From Enterobacteriaceae bacterium LSJC7 (lineage in GTDB: Bacteria > Pseudomonadota > Gammaproteobacteria > Enterobacterales > Enterobacteriaceae), in assembly GCA_000302695.1 (NCBI GenBank), contig AMFN01000003.1:744001-808000 (forward strand): 64,000 nt of DNA, written 5' to 3'. A program made the translations under genes and the position numbers. Below the pieces are notes generated by a model that saw nothing but the letters and a program-made list of their open reading frames with translations, was not told where the DNA came from and did not search any database. Positions 53,831 to 62,571 of the stretch are shown here, in pieces. How positions within the stretch are numbered: the first letter of the stretch is position 1; each line of letters starts with the position of its first letter.

Positions 53831-54279
53831 ATCTTCGCGTTTTTTGTGCTCACGCTGACATGTCTCACTCAAACATGGCATTATCAATCGCCTTCATCAG
53901 CGTAACCTGTGGTTTTCTTACTGCTGTATAAAAATGCTTTGGCCCAGGCATGGTTTCCCGCCGCAAATGACCATAACTGAAAAAACTCCCTCCAATAGCC
54001 CTAAAGTGTTTACCCACCCCCTGGCGCGTTCGTGCTCTCTTTCGCCTGTTGGTTACCCACCGCCATGATGACCCTTAACGTACTGTTGGAAGCAAAGTAT
54101 TTCCCGATGCGGTGAGTATGTTGCATAGCGGGGCTGCCAGACATCCCATGAAACCTGGTCTTGATTGATTCAAGGTTGGTAATCACATGCGGATTTTCAA
54201 TATCCCCCCAGTACCAGTGCACGTAAGAAATGCCGGGAAACCGGAACTCATGTTCCGGTTTTTTACACTCAGCTCCCGG
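53831..54279. other. Gene-poor junction at the start of the accessory region
   Basis: About 450 bases between fadL and the autotransporter. The longest frame is 70 codons on the minus strand (54010-54222, starting with GTG, MHWYWGDIENPH), with no Shine-Dalgarno and no family I recognise; I regard it as unproven or a gene remnant. A plus-strand terminator-like hairpin lies at 54238-54264. In E. coli mlaA would be here; it is not. Confidence 0.5.
54238..54264 (+). terminator. Plus-strand terminator facing the autotransporter 3' end
   Basis: Stem AAACCGGAAC / GTTCCGGTTT with a four-base loop and six T on the plus strand. No annotated plus-strand gene feeds it; it may serve readthrough from fadL or a short RNA. 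Confidence 0.65.
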
Positions 54280-57066
54280 TCAAAATCTCATCAGGTAACG
54301 CATTGAAAAAGAAAGGCCATGGTTGTCACTGCCGTCCAGCGCGCTCTGGTATCTTACCTCACTACCCAGTGTTTGACTGGGACTCAAATGCACTTCACCG
54401 CCAATTCCAACTTCGCCCGATGTATACGAAGAGTGTGACGTCAGTGTTGTCCCGGCCGCTTGTGTTTTTTGTTCACCCGAAAAATCGCGCAGCACATTAC
54501 CCAGGAAATAATACTGCCCATTCCCGGTTAGCGCTGAATCATAAGTCAGGCCAAGTCGCAAGACAGCGCTCTCATTGGTTCCTGGAACAATCGCGTTACC
54601 CGCAGTGTCAGTAAAGTGGCCACCCTCAACAAGCCCCCAGGTGAACTGGGCCTGAGGGGTCAGCGCACCAGCGTAAGGAAGACTGAAACGTTGACCCAGC
54701 TCTACGCTAAGCGAATAGGCTTTACTATTATGGTTTTTGGCCAGACTCCCCGCAGTGGATGACGCAATGTCGCTGTCAAGCCAATTAAGCTGCCCCTGAA
54801 AGTCAGTATAAAACCCTGAATATCCCAAATAAGTTACCGTGGAACCAATCCCTAACCCCGTGGTTTTAATGCTTCCGGTTCCGTTAGCATTGCGCACGTC
54901 AGCACTGATTTGGCCATGTTGCACAGTGGCACCGAGAATCCAGTCGCCGGTCGCCGCAGACGCGAGCAAAAAGTCCAGCCCGGCCTGCTGGCCCCATTGT
55001 TTGCTCTTAAAACTTAAGCCACTTGTGCTGGTGCCGGGTTCCCCGTGCATCGAATCTCCGCTAAAACGAAGCCAGAAGGATTGCTCTTGCGTCGCTAACC
55101 GCTGTTGGCGTCGCTGGTTGAAATCCGGCAGTTTGTTGAATCCGGAAAGAACGAGTGGCAGAGCCTCATACACAGCGCCGGTTGCATTCACCCGCCCCGA
55201 CAGCAGCCATTGCGTGTCAGCATTCCCAAGCGCGTAGTCAAAAACGCCAGAGGTCACTTTCCCTCCCGAAAGGGCAAAATCTCCGGCTTGCGTCGTGCCG
55301 GAAACGTCCACCAACACAACATCGTCGCCTGAAGCATCCCCTTGCGTCACATCCGTTACGCTAATCAGCGTTGTTCCACCGGTAATATCACCGTTTACAA
55401 TTAACTGGTCGGCATGATTCGTCGCAAAGTCAACATCCACCTGGAGGATGCCCGAGCCGGAGTAATCTCCCGACACGGTAAAATTATCGCGGGTGCTGCC
55501 ATTGAGCATAGTCAGTGTGCCGTTATTGCTAAAATTGCCGAACAGTTGAAATGGATTACCGGACACATCCACAACACCGTCACGGGTAGTTTCCAGTTGA
55601 CCTGCTGTCAGCATGCTGTCGCTAAAGGAAATCCTGGCATCACTGGCTACCACCAGGCGCTCCCAGTTGATGACAGAAGCCCCGGTGAGTTCCCCGCTGG
55701 AACCTGTAAAAGTCAGGACATCGTCAAAGCCGTCAGCGGTCCCGGCGTCATCACCACCATCAAATAACGTCACTGCACTGAAGTCACCACCGGCAAAGGT
55801 CAGGCTATCCGAGCCACTACCCAGCCGAATTTCACCTGAAACCGAGGCGCCAGTGTGAACCGTCGTGAAGGAGTCTCCTTGATTGTTTTCAATGCCAAGG
55901 CCCGAAGCCGAACTGACATGGGCCCCCTCCTCCAGGGAAATTTCGGTCATGTTGCCCGCTAACGTTTCCGTTTTTATACCAAAACCATCCCCTCCCGTGA
56001 CGACGCCTTTCGCGGTAATGCGTTGCAAACCTGTTCCATTGTTAATCGCGAAAATCCCATGAGTACCACCGCTGACATCCGCTGTGGAGACAATCAGATC
56101 GGTGCCAGCCACTGCGTTAGACACGTAGATCCCATCGGAAGTTGTTCCCTTCACGCTGCCAGTCGAGGTCACACTCAACGCGCCCGTACCGGACTTATAA
56201 ACGCGAATGCCATTTCTGTTGCCGACAGCATTCACGGCGGACACAGTAATATCCGTACCACTGCCCCCTTTGCTATACGCGTAGATCCCGTCCAGGATAG
56301 CGCCCGAAACACTCCCGGTGGAAGTCACGGTTACCGCGCCAGACCCAAACTGTGGCGCACCAATGCCGTACACTTCGCCGATAACATCCACGGCAGAGAT
56401 AGTCAGGTCAGTGCCAGCATTAAAAGCACCGATCCCAAGACCGTTTGTCCCCACTACGGTACCCGTTGACGTCACGCTTAAGGCTCCCGTGCCGTAATTA
56501 GCCGCTCCAATCCCATAGTGAGATCCGGTCACGTTGACAGCAGAGATAGTCAGGTCTGAACCATAATTATATGCACCGATCCCCAGGCCGTTTTTTCCCA
56601 CAACGGTACCCGAAGACGTCACGCTCAAAGGGCCATTGCCCTGGTTGCGAACGATAATGCCACCGTTTTCGCCTGAAATATTCGCCCCAACATCATCGGA
56701 AAAAGTCACGCCAGTGTTTCCAGATGCGTTAATAATTTGAATGGCATCCCCAGCCGCGACAGCGGCTCCAAAACCGGCTTCAGTTTGAACAATAATCTTG
56801 CCTTCTGGCGAAGGTGAAAGCGACTGCGACACATCTGCACCACTCGGCCCTGAGCAGGTCCACATTCCTGAACCGGCGCCCCCCGTCTCGGCACAAGAAC
56901 CGGCATGCGCACCCATTGTTGTACCAAGCGTGATCGCACTTGCCATCAAAACCGACTTAACGGCTACGGCGAGCGGGTGTTGGGGTATTAAAGGTAGTGT
57001 CGTTATGTTCCTGCCACGCAAAACTGTGCTGCGATTATTCCCGCAAATGGGGGATAAATCGTCCAT
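54280..57066 (-). CDS. Autotransporter (type Va) with tandem passenger repeats
   Basis: 928 residues. A long charged N-region precedes the signal-peptide core, with cleavage likely after AHA (residue 55). Mature protein starts with a Cys58/Cys71 pair. Passenger of about 600 residues is Gly/Ser/Thr-rich and contains four clear and one degenerate tandem repeat of about 50 residues (about 146-350; units begin GPLSVTSSGTVVG, GALSVTSTGTVVG, GAVTVTSTGSVSG, GALSVTSTGSVKG), as in beta-helical passengers. C-terminal autotransporter barrel about 665-928, ending SMRYLMRF with terminal Phe for BAM. GAGGGA lies upstream of ATG. No serine-protease triad seen. Probably an adhesin; ligand unknown. Confidence 0.88.
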   Translation of the reverse strand: MDDLSPICGNNRSTVLRGRNITTLPLIPQHPLAVAVKSVLMASAITLGTTMGAHAGSCAETGGAGSGMWTCSGPSGADVSQSLSPSPEGKIIVQTEAGFGAAVAAGDAIQIINASGNTGVTFSDDVGANISGENGGIIVRNQGNGPLSVTSSGTVVGKNGLGIGAYNYGSDLTISAVNVTGSHYGIGAANYGTGALSVTSTGTVVGTNGLGIGAFNAGTDLTISAVDVIGEVYGIGAPQFGSGAVTVTSTGSVSGAILDGIYAYSKGGSGTDITVSAVNAVGNRNGIRVYKSGTGALSVTSTGSVKGTTSDGIYVSNAVAGTDLIVSTADVSGGTHGIFAINNGTGLQRITAKGVVTGGDGFGIKTETLAGNMTEISLEEGAHVSSASGLGIENNQGDSFTTVHTGASVSGEIRLGSGSDSLTFAGGDFSAVTLFDGGDDAGTADGFDDVLTFTGSSGELTGASVINWERLVVASDARISFSDSMLTAGQLETTRDGVVDVSGNPFQLFGNFSNNGTLTMLNGSTRDNFTVSGDYSGSGILQVDVDFATNHADQLIVNGDITGGTTLISVTDVTQGDASGDDVVLVDVSGTTQAGDFALSGGKVTSGVFDYALGNADTQWLLSGRVNATGAVYEALPLVLSGFNKLPDFNQRRQQRLATQEQSFWLRFSGDSMHGEPGTSTSGLSFKSKQWGQQAGLDFLLASAATGDWILGATVQHGQISADVRNANGTGSIKTTGLGIGSTVTYLGYSGFYTDFQGQLNWLDSDIASSTAGSLAKNHNSKAYSLSVELGQRFSLPYAGALTPQAQFTWGLVEGGHFTDTAGNAIVPGTNESAVLRLGLTYDSALTGNGQYYFLGNVLRDFSGEQKTQAAGTTLTSHSSYTSGEVGIGGEVHLSPSQTLGSEVRYQSALDGSDNHGLSFSMRYLMRF

Positions 57067-57576
57067 GTTTGTTCCCTCTTCTTTATTATTAACCCGGTAA
57101 ATATGTCGTCTAATTTAAGTGGCGCATTGAAATTTCCGATGCTGGATATATTTCCTCTCCCTCTTTAGCTTTCTCCGTAACATTTTCATCTACCTTCTCA
57201 CTTTTTTCTTTACTGCCTGTTTGTTTCTCACAATTTTTTTGCCGTGAAACCGCTGCTGTAAATCGAGCTTATCGAAATCGAAGAGGCTATATAGTGCTTT
57301 CTGCTGAGCAAACGAAAGCGTGCTGAGGGGATTTTCTAAAAACGCCCCTGTCTCTTCTATTTATTTCGCGACAATCGTCACATTATCATTAAAAAAGTGT
57401 CTTTACGTCTCATAATTTACACAACGGGCAATATGACTACCATTTACAGTTTCTGGTAGCAAAATCAGAACGTCATACAATAAAATGCCCATGTAACAGG
57501 AGTGAGATGTTAATCGAGTACTTCCGGGCATACCAATAAATAGTTCGCAGGCGAATAATATACCTGTTGATGTTCT

Positions 57577-57602
57577 GATAACTCCAGCTCCAGATAGTTA
57601 TC
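57577..57602. repeat. Inverted repeat with internal CTCCAG repeats
   Basis: GATAACT (57577-57583) and AGTTATC (57596-57602) form a 7-bp inverted repeat; between them lie CTCCAG twice, the second as CTCCAGATAGTT. The 12-bp CTCCAGATAGTT (57588-57599) recurs exactly at 57928-57939. Confidence 0.7.
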
Positions 57603-57925
57603 CTTTTTATCGCGGGAATAACCTTCGATAAAAAAGCCAAAGCAAATTCACAACTAACTGATTTTCAACAAAAATAAACATAAAGCAAAATGCATTTTAG
57701 CGGGTGTTCTTTTAATAAAAAACAGTATCTTCGGACAAGAATTGCTATTAATCAATTTTAAAAATGATACTTCTTACCATGATTCCTTTTCCAGTTATCC
57801 AGAAAAAAATATTTCCACCTTTCCAGTTACCGCCTGTACTGCCAGCAATCATGAATACAGGCAGGGAAATCGCAGCGGTTCATCAGCCAGTATTAAACGG
57901 GAAAGAAAAGCAGCCTGATTTTAAA

Positions 57926-57982
57926 AACTCCAGATAGTTTCAATTTTTTTCCATTGGTAAAAAAATTTTGCAATCTGGAGTT
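57926..57982. repeat. Long imperfect inverted repeat upstream of the biosynthetic operon
   Basis: Arms AACTCCAGAT (57926-57935) and ATCTGGAGTT (57973-57982) are perfectly complementary over 10 bp. Inside, AATTTTTTT and AAAAAAATT also pair, around CCATTGG. The whole can fold as a 57-base hairpin, or the arms may be a split operator. It ends about 110 bases before the first gene of the operon. Confidence 0.75.
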
Positions 57983-58094
57983 GTAATTAATTTTTTTTGT
58001 GTTAAAAATTTGTTCCAACAATAACTTTTTAAACCTACAAATTCAAAAAATTAAGATTTTTTTCATAAGAAAATAAATTAAGGAGAGTAAGAAA

Positions 58095-58448
58095 ATGTCG
58101 AATAACAACTTTACGAGCGTCGTCTCGGTTCTTCACGTAAATGATTTCGACGAAGCTGTTAAATGGTACGCCAAATGGCTTGGGCGCCAGCCAGATATTA
58201 CCCCTTATGAGGGCATCGCCGAATGGCAACTGGCAGAAAATGCCTTGATTCAAGTTTCGATTGCCCCTGACCCAAGCCTTGCTGGTAAATCATTTGTCGT
58301 TTGCGGTGTCCGCAATATTGAAGCACAGATAACAGTTTGTCAGAACGCTGGGGTTACCGCGAGCGAAACACAGGACCTGGGATTCATAAAGCTTGCGCAA
58401 GTCAACGATCCCGCTGGCAACACGGTGATGTTCGTCCAGGAAATGTAG
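58095..58448 (+). CDS. VOC-fold (glyoxalase/bleomycin-resistance-like) protein
   Basis: 117 residues, single-domain vicinal oxygen chelate protein with the paired beta-alpha-beta-beta-beta pattern: [25 protein letters not shown] in the first half and a C-terminal [17 protein letters not shown] lies nine bases before the ATG. First gene of the biosynthetic operon, eight bases before the GTG-region of the aminotransferase frame. The classical metal ligand Glu at the C-terminal strand (here FVQEM) may be present. Possible roles: sequestering or detoxifying the product, or an isomerase/cyclase step. Nothing in sequence decides. Confidence 0.75.
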   Translation: MSNNNFTSVVSVLHVNDFDEAVKWYAKWLGRQPDITPYEGIAEWQLAENALIQVSIAPDPSLAGKSFVVCGVRNIEAQITVCQNAGVTASETQDLGFIKLAQVNDPAGNTVMFVQEM

Positions 58449-58488
58449 AAGAGTATTGATTAGTAAGGATAATGCTCAGGGAGGAGAT

Positions 58489-59652
58489 GTGTTTCAAAAC
58501 AAGGACGTTGGTGTCTGGAGCTACAGAAGAGAATATGAAAATGATCGCGCGGAAATACTTGAGGCGGTCGACCGGGTTTTTAGCTCGGGCCAACTTATCC
58601 TGGGCAAAAGCGTAGCCAGTTTCGAAAATGAATTCGCTTCGTTCCATGGATCTCGTCATTGCGTTGGCGTCGATAACGGCACGAACGCTTTAATGCTTGC
58701 TCTAAGAGCTGTCGGTATTTGTGCTGGAAATGAAGTCATCACCGTCGCTAATACGGCGGCGCCAACTGCGGTTGCTATTAATGCAATTGGCGCTCACCCC
58801 GTATTCGTTGATATAGCGGAAAATGGCAGCTTTCTCATCGATGTCTCTGTGATTGAGAAAGCTATTACGCCCAAAACAACGTGTATCGTCGTTGTCCATC
58901 TTTATGGGCAGGCCGCAGATATGCGTTCAATTTGCGAAATAGCGCAAAAATACGGTCTTGCTGTGGTTGAGGATTGCGCACAGGCACACGGCGCCACCCA
59001 CCATGGGCAAATGGTCGGCACCTTCGGTGACGCAGCAGCTTTCTCATTTTATCCAACAAAAATACTTGGCGCTTATGGCGATGGCGGAGCTGTTATCACC
59101 AATGACGATGCCCTCGCGCAACGCGTTCGTCAACTTCGCGGCTATGGGATGAAGGATCGGTATTTTGTTGAAGACACGCCAGGTTTCAACTGTCGTCTGG
59201 ATGAAGTCCAGGCCGAAATATTACGCCTTAAGCTCAAAAAAATGCCTGATTATCTCAGCGCAAGACGAGCGATAGCAGCCCGTTATGACGAATGGCTGGC
59301 AGACACCGACATTGGCATTCCGACAATTTCACCTGGGAATGAGCACGCCTACTATCTCTACGTTGTGCGACATCCCGAACGAGATGTGATTCTTAACGAG
59401 CTTGAGCAGGTCGGTATTCACCTTAATGTTTCCTATCGCTGGCCTATTCATCTGATGTCGGGATTTGCCTATCTCGGCATGAATGTCGGGGATCTTCCCG
59501 TCACAGAGAAATCGTCAAATGAAATATTTTCTCTACCAATGTATCCGTCACTGCAAATTGACGAACAACTTCGCGTTATTGGCGAATTACGGCGCATCAC
59601 GGAGAGTCTGCGCAAACCAGTTAAATCCAAAGTGAGAGTGCTTAGTCTATGA
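58489..59652 (+). CDS. DegT/DnrJ/EryC1/StrS family PLP aminotransferase
   Basis: 387 residues from GTG 58489, which is just after GGGAGGAG; the same frame is open from a TTG at 58456 (398 residues), so the start is uncertain. PLP lysine Lys191 (GTG numbering) in [15 protein letters not shown], aspartate in [11 protein letters not shown], and [14 protein letters not shown] near the N-terminus are all intact, so it should be active. Members usually aminate keto-sugars on nucleotides, and some make aromatic amino acids such as AHBA. Here it is followed by an ACP with a four-base overlap, so amination of an acyl or polyketide intermediate or of a starter unit is a reasonable inference. GC content lower than backbone. 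Confidence 0.85.
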   Translation: MFQNKDVGVWSYRREYENDRAEILEAVDRVFSSGQLILGKSVASFENEFASFHGSRHCVGVDNGTNALMLALRAVGICAGNEVITVANTAAPTAVAINAIGAHPVFVDIAENGSFLIDVSVIEKAITPKTTCIVVVHLYGQAADMRSICEIAQKYGLAVVEDCAQAHGATHHGQMVGTFGDAAAFSFYPTKILGAYGDGGAVITNDDALAQRVRQLRGYGMKDRYFVEDTPGFNCRLDEVQAEILRLKLKKMPDYLSARRAIAARYDEWLADTDIGIPTISPGNEHAYYLYVVRHPERDVILNELEQVGIHLNVSYRWPIHLMSGFAYLGMNVGDLPVTEKSSNEIFSLPMYPSLQIDEQLRVIGELRRITESLRKPVKSKVRVLSL

Positions 59653-59921
59653 CAAACAATACCAGAGAAAAATTGGAGAAAGATCTGTGCGAACTTGCGG
59701 CGACGCTGGCGTGGGTTGATCCGGAAGACGTCACACCCGATACGTCGTTATCCGCGATTGGCCTGGACTCGCTTGGAAGTATTGAGCTTGTCGCGCGAGT
59801 CGAGGCACATTTCGGTTTTATGTTCCCTGAAAAAAATATTCCGATTCTCGATACCGTTAATGAAATCATCAATTACGCAGAGCGCGTAGTGCAGGAATTG
59901 TCTGGGGCTGCCAGCGCATGA
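59649..59921 (+). CDS. Acyl carrier protein
   Basis: 90 residues, stand-alone ACP with the phosphopantetheine Ser41 in [10 protein letters not shown] and the flanking helices ([11 protein letters not shown] before, [16 protein letters not shown] after). Acidic overall but with Trp22 in the first helix loop. It overlaps both neighbours by ATGA (59649-59652 and 59918-59921). It should carry the growing chain for the two ketosynthases; no phosphopantetheinyl transferase is in the window, so the host enzyme would have to serve. Confidence 0.93.
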   Translation: MTNNTREKLEKDLCELAATLAWVDPEDVTPDTSLSAIGLDSLGSIELVARVEAHFGFMFPEKNIPILDTVNEIINYAERVVQELSGAASA

Positions 59922-61810
59922 TAAGTAGAACTCCGGTAATTACAGGTGTTGGCGTTGTTTCAAGTGCGGGAATTGGTGCTGAACATTTCTGGAAAGGAAT
60001 ACAATCGCATGAAGATCGATTCCGGGAAATTTCGCTATTCTCGCCAACGGGAATACCTAATCGCATTGCCAGCGAAATAGGCCCCTGGGTTGCGGGCTAT
60101 GAAACAATTGACCGAGAAATATTGTCTGAGTCGCGTATTTGTGCGTTCGCAGTGGCCGCACAACACGAAGCAATGGCTCAGGCAAACTGTAATGCATCGG
60201 ATGTGGACCAGGTTTTAGTTGGGACAACCGTCGGCGATATCGCTACGCATGAAGGAGAAATTCGCACCCGCAAAGCGAACGCTATCGACATTCCGATAGC
60301 GATTAAGGTTGATCAAGGATTGCGACGCGCCATTTCTCTTTCCCGAGACAACCTGCCTGTCCAGATGTTTCTAACTGCCTGCTCCGCCGGAAATCTCGCC
60401 GTAATTCGGGCTTGCCAACTTATCGAATCTGGTGAAGCCGAAATAGTGGTTGCGGGAGGCGCTGAAGTCCTGTCGCAGATGGCATTCGTGGGTTTCTCCC
60501 GCATGCGTGGCATGGCTGCGCAAAAATGTCGGCCTTTTTCCGAAGACCGCGACGGAATGCTGTTGGGCGAAGGGGCCGCTTTTGTTGTTATTGAGTCGGC
60601 CGAACATGCTGCCGCCCGGGGGGTTAACTCGCTTGCTGAAATCCTCGGCTACGGCATGTCATGCGATGCCAGGCACCCGACGGCGCCAGACGCGGAAGGC
60701 GAAGGCATTGTGCGCGCCATGCAGTCCGCACTGGGAGGGCTGGCGCCCACTGAGGTTGACTACATATGTGCACATGGAACCGGAACACCACAGAATGACG
60801 CCGCTGAAACAAACGGCTACATCAACTTATTTGGCTCAAAATGCCCGCCCTTAAGTTCGATAAAAGGCGCAATTGGACATTCGCTGGGAGCGGCCAGTGC
60901 CATTGAGCTGGTCGCGTGTGTTTTAGGTATCCAACATCAGAGGCTCATTCCTCAACTGGGTTTAGAAGGCCAGTCAGCGCCCAACTTGAATTTCGTGTCA
61001 GGTACTGAAACCAACAGCAAAATAGATCTGGTCCTCAATAATGCCTTTGCATTTTTTGGAAACAACACCAGCGTCGCGCTTGGCCGCCCTCAACAGCGTA
61101 GCGTTCCTCGTCGCATTAGCGCCACATCCGAACAACCGAAAATTTACTGTGCTACAGCCAGTATTGCATTTGACGGTCCCCTCCATCACTGGAACGGTGA
61201 ACGCTTACCTGAACTCGACCAGGACAGATTGCAGGTTCTCATCCGACGTTTTCGGTCTAAACGCGCAGCGGTTGTCGTTGCCGCTATTGAGCGTTGGCTC
61301 GACGATGCCGGGAAAGCTGAACGTCCCGATCCGCAAAGATGTGGAATTGTTCTTGGTTCCGAAACAGGTGCTGGCGCAGACATTGAACGGTTCTTAACCG
61401 AGTCAGTAGAAAAAGGTGATGCGATCGTTAACCCAGGCTTGTTTCCATGGACGGTTCACAATGCAGCCGTTGGCGCTGCTGCTATTGCCGCCGATTGCCG
61501 TGGCCCCAACATCGTTATCTCGTCGGGCGCACACAGCTATCGTGCTGCGTTTGAGCAGTCACTTGCTTTGCTCAAGGCAGGCTGCGCTGACTTAGTTTAT
61601 TGCGGCGTCTATGAATCGCGTGGCGATGCGGATGGCACTATCGCGTCAATCACCGCGTTGGCAACAAGGCCCGAATTCCTTGGGAAAAATTATCTTGGCC
61701 CCGCCGAGCCGATGAACCTGGATACGTCAATTGCCGGTGCAGAAGGCGTAATAAACTGGGCCAATACATTCAAAAGCAGTGCGCTGCGAACCGTGGAGCG
61801 CCTTTCATGA
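59918..61810 (+). CDS. Ketosynthase fused to a Cys-less ketosynthase-like (chain-length-factor type) domain
   Basis: 630 residues. Residues 1-392 are a complete beta-ketoacyl-ACP synthase with Cys155 (LTACSAGNLA), His286 (CAHGTGTPQND) and His321 (GAIGHSLGAAS). Residues about 405-625 are a second, half-length ketosynthase-like domain with NPGLFPWTVHNAAVGAAAIA and NIVISSGAHSYRAAFEQ; where the nucleophile Cys should be there is no Cys. This half resembles the ketoacyl-synt_2/ApeC-type partner found as a separate protein in aryl polyene clusters. The fusion would make an obligate KS-CLF unit in one chain. Overlaps ACP and KR genes by ATGA. Confidence 0.85.
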   Translation: MISRTPVITGVGVVSSAGIGAEHFWKGIQSHEDRFREISLFSPTGIPNRIASEIGPWVAGYETIDREILSESRICAFAVAAQHEAMAQANCNASDVDQVLVGTTVGDIATHEGEIRTRKANAIDIPIAIKVDQGLRRAISLSRDNLPVQMFLTACSAGNLAVIRACQLIESGEAEIVVAGGAEVLSQMAFVGFSRMRGMAAQKCRPFSEDRDGMLLGEGAAFVVIESAEHAAARGVNSLAEILGYGMSCDARHPTAPDAEGEGIVRAMQSALGGLAPTEVDYICAHGTGTPQNDAAETNGYINLFGSKCPPLSSIKGAIGHSLGAASAIELVACVLGIQHQRLIPQLGLEGQSAPNLNFVSGTETNSKIDLVLNNAFAFFGNNTSVALGRPQQRSVPRRISATSEQPKIYCATASIAFDGPLHHWNGERLPELDQDRLQVLIRRFRSKRAAVVVAAIERWLDDAGKAERPDPQRCGIVLGSETGAGADIERFLTESVEKGDAIVNPGLFPWTVHNAAVGAAAIAADCRGPNIVISSGAHSYRAAFEQSLALLKAGCADLVYCGVYESRGDADGTIASITALATRPEFLGKNYLGPAEPMNLDTSIAGAEGVINWANTFKSSALRTVERLS

Positions 61811-62571
61811 CGAGCCGTTTTAAAGATGAAGGCAGGCAGCATCGCGTGAGCTTTGTGATCGGTGCCAGCGGAGCGATTGGTCAGGCCGTTTTTGCTGAGC
61901 TTTCGGCACAAGGTCAGCGTGTGGGGGGAACGTATCTCTCACGAAAAGACGCGCTGCTCACCTTCATCGCCGACATTGATCCCGATAACCGTCGCCACTG
62001 TGCGGTGCAGTGCGACACCAGCAATCGTCAAAGCGTGACAGAGGCCTACAACAAACTTGTTGCCGAGTTGGGGGAGCCAGACAACTTGATTTATTGCGCG
62101 GGGATCCGCAGAGACAGGCCGCAGATATTTCAAACGACAGAGGACTGGGACGCCGTCCTGAATACAAACTTGAGGGGAGCAGCGGATTTTGCACGCCTGG
62201 CGTTGAGTTCAATGACTCAGGCAAAGCGAGGTTGCATCATCTTCATTTCCTCTGTCGCAGGAAGCTACGGTTTGGCAGGACAAAGCAATTATGGCGCCAG
62301 CAAAGCAGGCATGGAGGCTTTTGTCCGTTCGGTCTCCCGGGAAGTCGGACAGTTTGGCGTCGCTATCAATGCCGTCGCCCCCGGGTTAATTGAATCTGAA
62401 ATGACAGCGGACCTGCCTCCTGCTGCAACCCGAAATTTCCTCGCCAATATTCCGTTTCGACGTTTTGGGCAACCTCATGAAGTCGCATCGCTGGTCGCTT
62501 TCCTGACGACTGAACAAGCAAGCTATATAACCGGTCAGACGTTTACCGTCGATGGAGGTCTGTCGGCATGA
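61807..62571 (+). CDS. FabG-like 3-oxoacyl-ACP reductase (SDR)
   Basis: 254-residue classical short-chain dehydrogenase. Cofactor motif GASGAIGQ (19-26), Asn in LNTNLRG (about 119), catalytic Ser149 in ISSVAG, Tyr162 and Lys166 in SNYGASKAG; C-terminal GQTFTVDGGLSA. The NNAG motif is changed to YCAGI. Expected to reduce the beta-keto group made by the ketosynthases. Lies between two ketosynthase genes with ATGA overlaps on both sides. Confidence 0.9.
   Translation: MTSRFKDEGRQHRVSFVIGASGAIGQAVFAELSAQGQRVGGTYLSRKDALLTFIADIDPDNRRHCAVQCDTSNRQSVTEAYNKLVAELGEPDNLIYCAGIRRDRPQIFQTTEDWDAVLNTNLRGAADFARLALSSMTQAKRGCIIFISSVAGSYGLAGQSNYGASKAGMEAFVRSVSREVGQFGVAINAVAPGLIESEMTADLPPAATRNFLANIPFRRFGQPHEVASLVAFLTTEQASYITGQTFTVDGGLSA

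Larger units (their letters stand above)
57067..58094. other. 1 kb AT-rich non-coding region upstream of the biosynthetic operon
   Basis: No gene on either strand. Much more AT-rich than the backbone. It holds the promoter regions of the autotransporter (left) and the biosynthetic operon (right), three inverted repeats and a repeated CTCCAGAT element, listed separately. A further 9-bp inverted repeat TTTTTATCG / CGATAAAAA spans 57604-57634, and CTACCA / TGGTAG spans about 57437-57459. No ops/JUMPstart element found. I could not settle on promoters. Confidence 0.6.

Noticed and set aside
56023-56469. Repeated DNA in the autotransporter passenger as a possible CRISPR array
   Set aside because: The units are about 150 bases, in frame and coding for protein repeats; there are no short direct repeats with uniform unique spacers. 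No CRISPR array was seen elsewhere in the window.
57067-58094. ops/JUMPstart (RfaH) element before the operon
   Set aside because: Only a partial GGTAGC match near 57455 was found, not the GGCGGTAG core.
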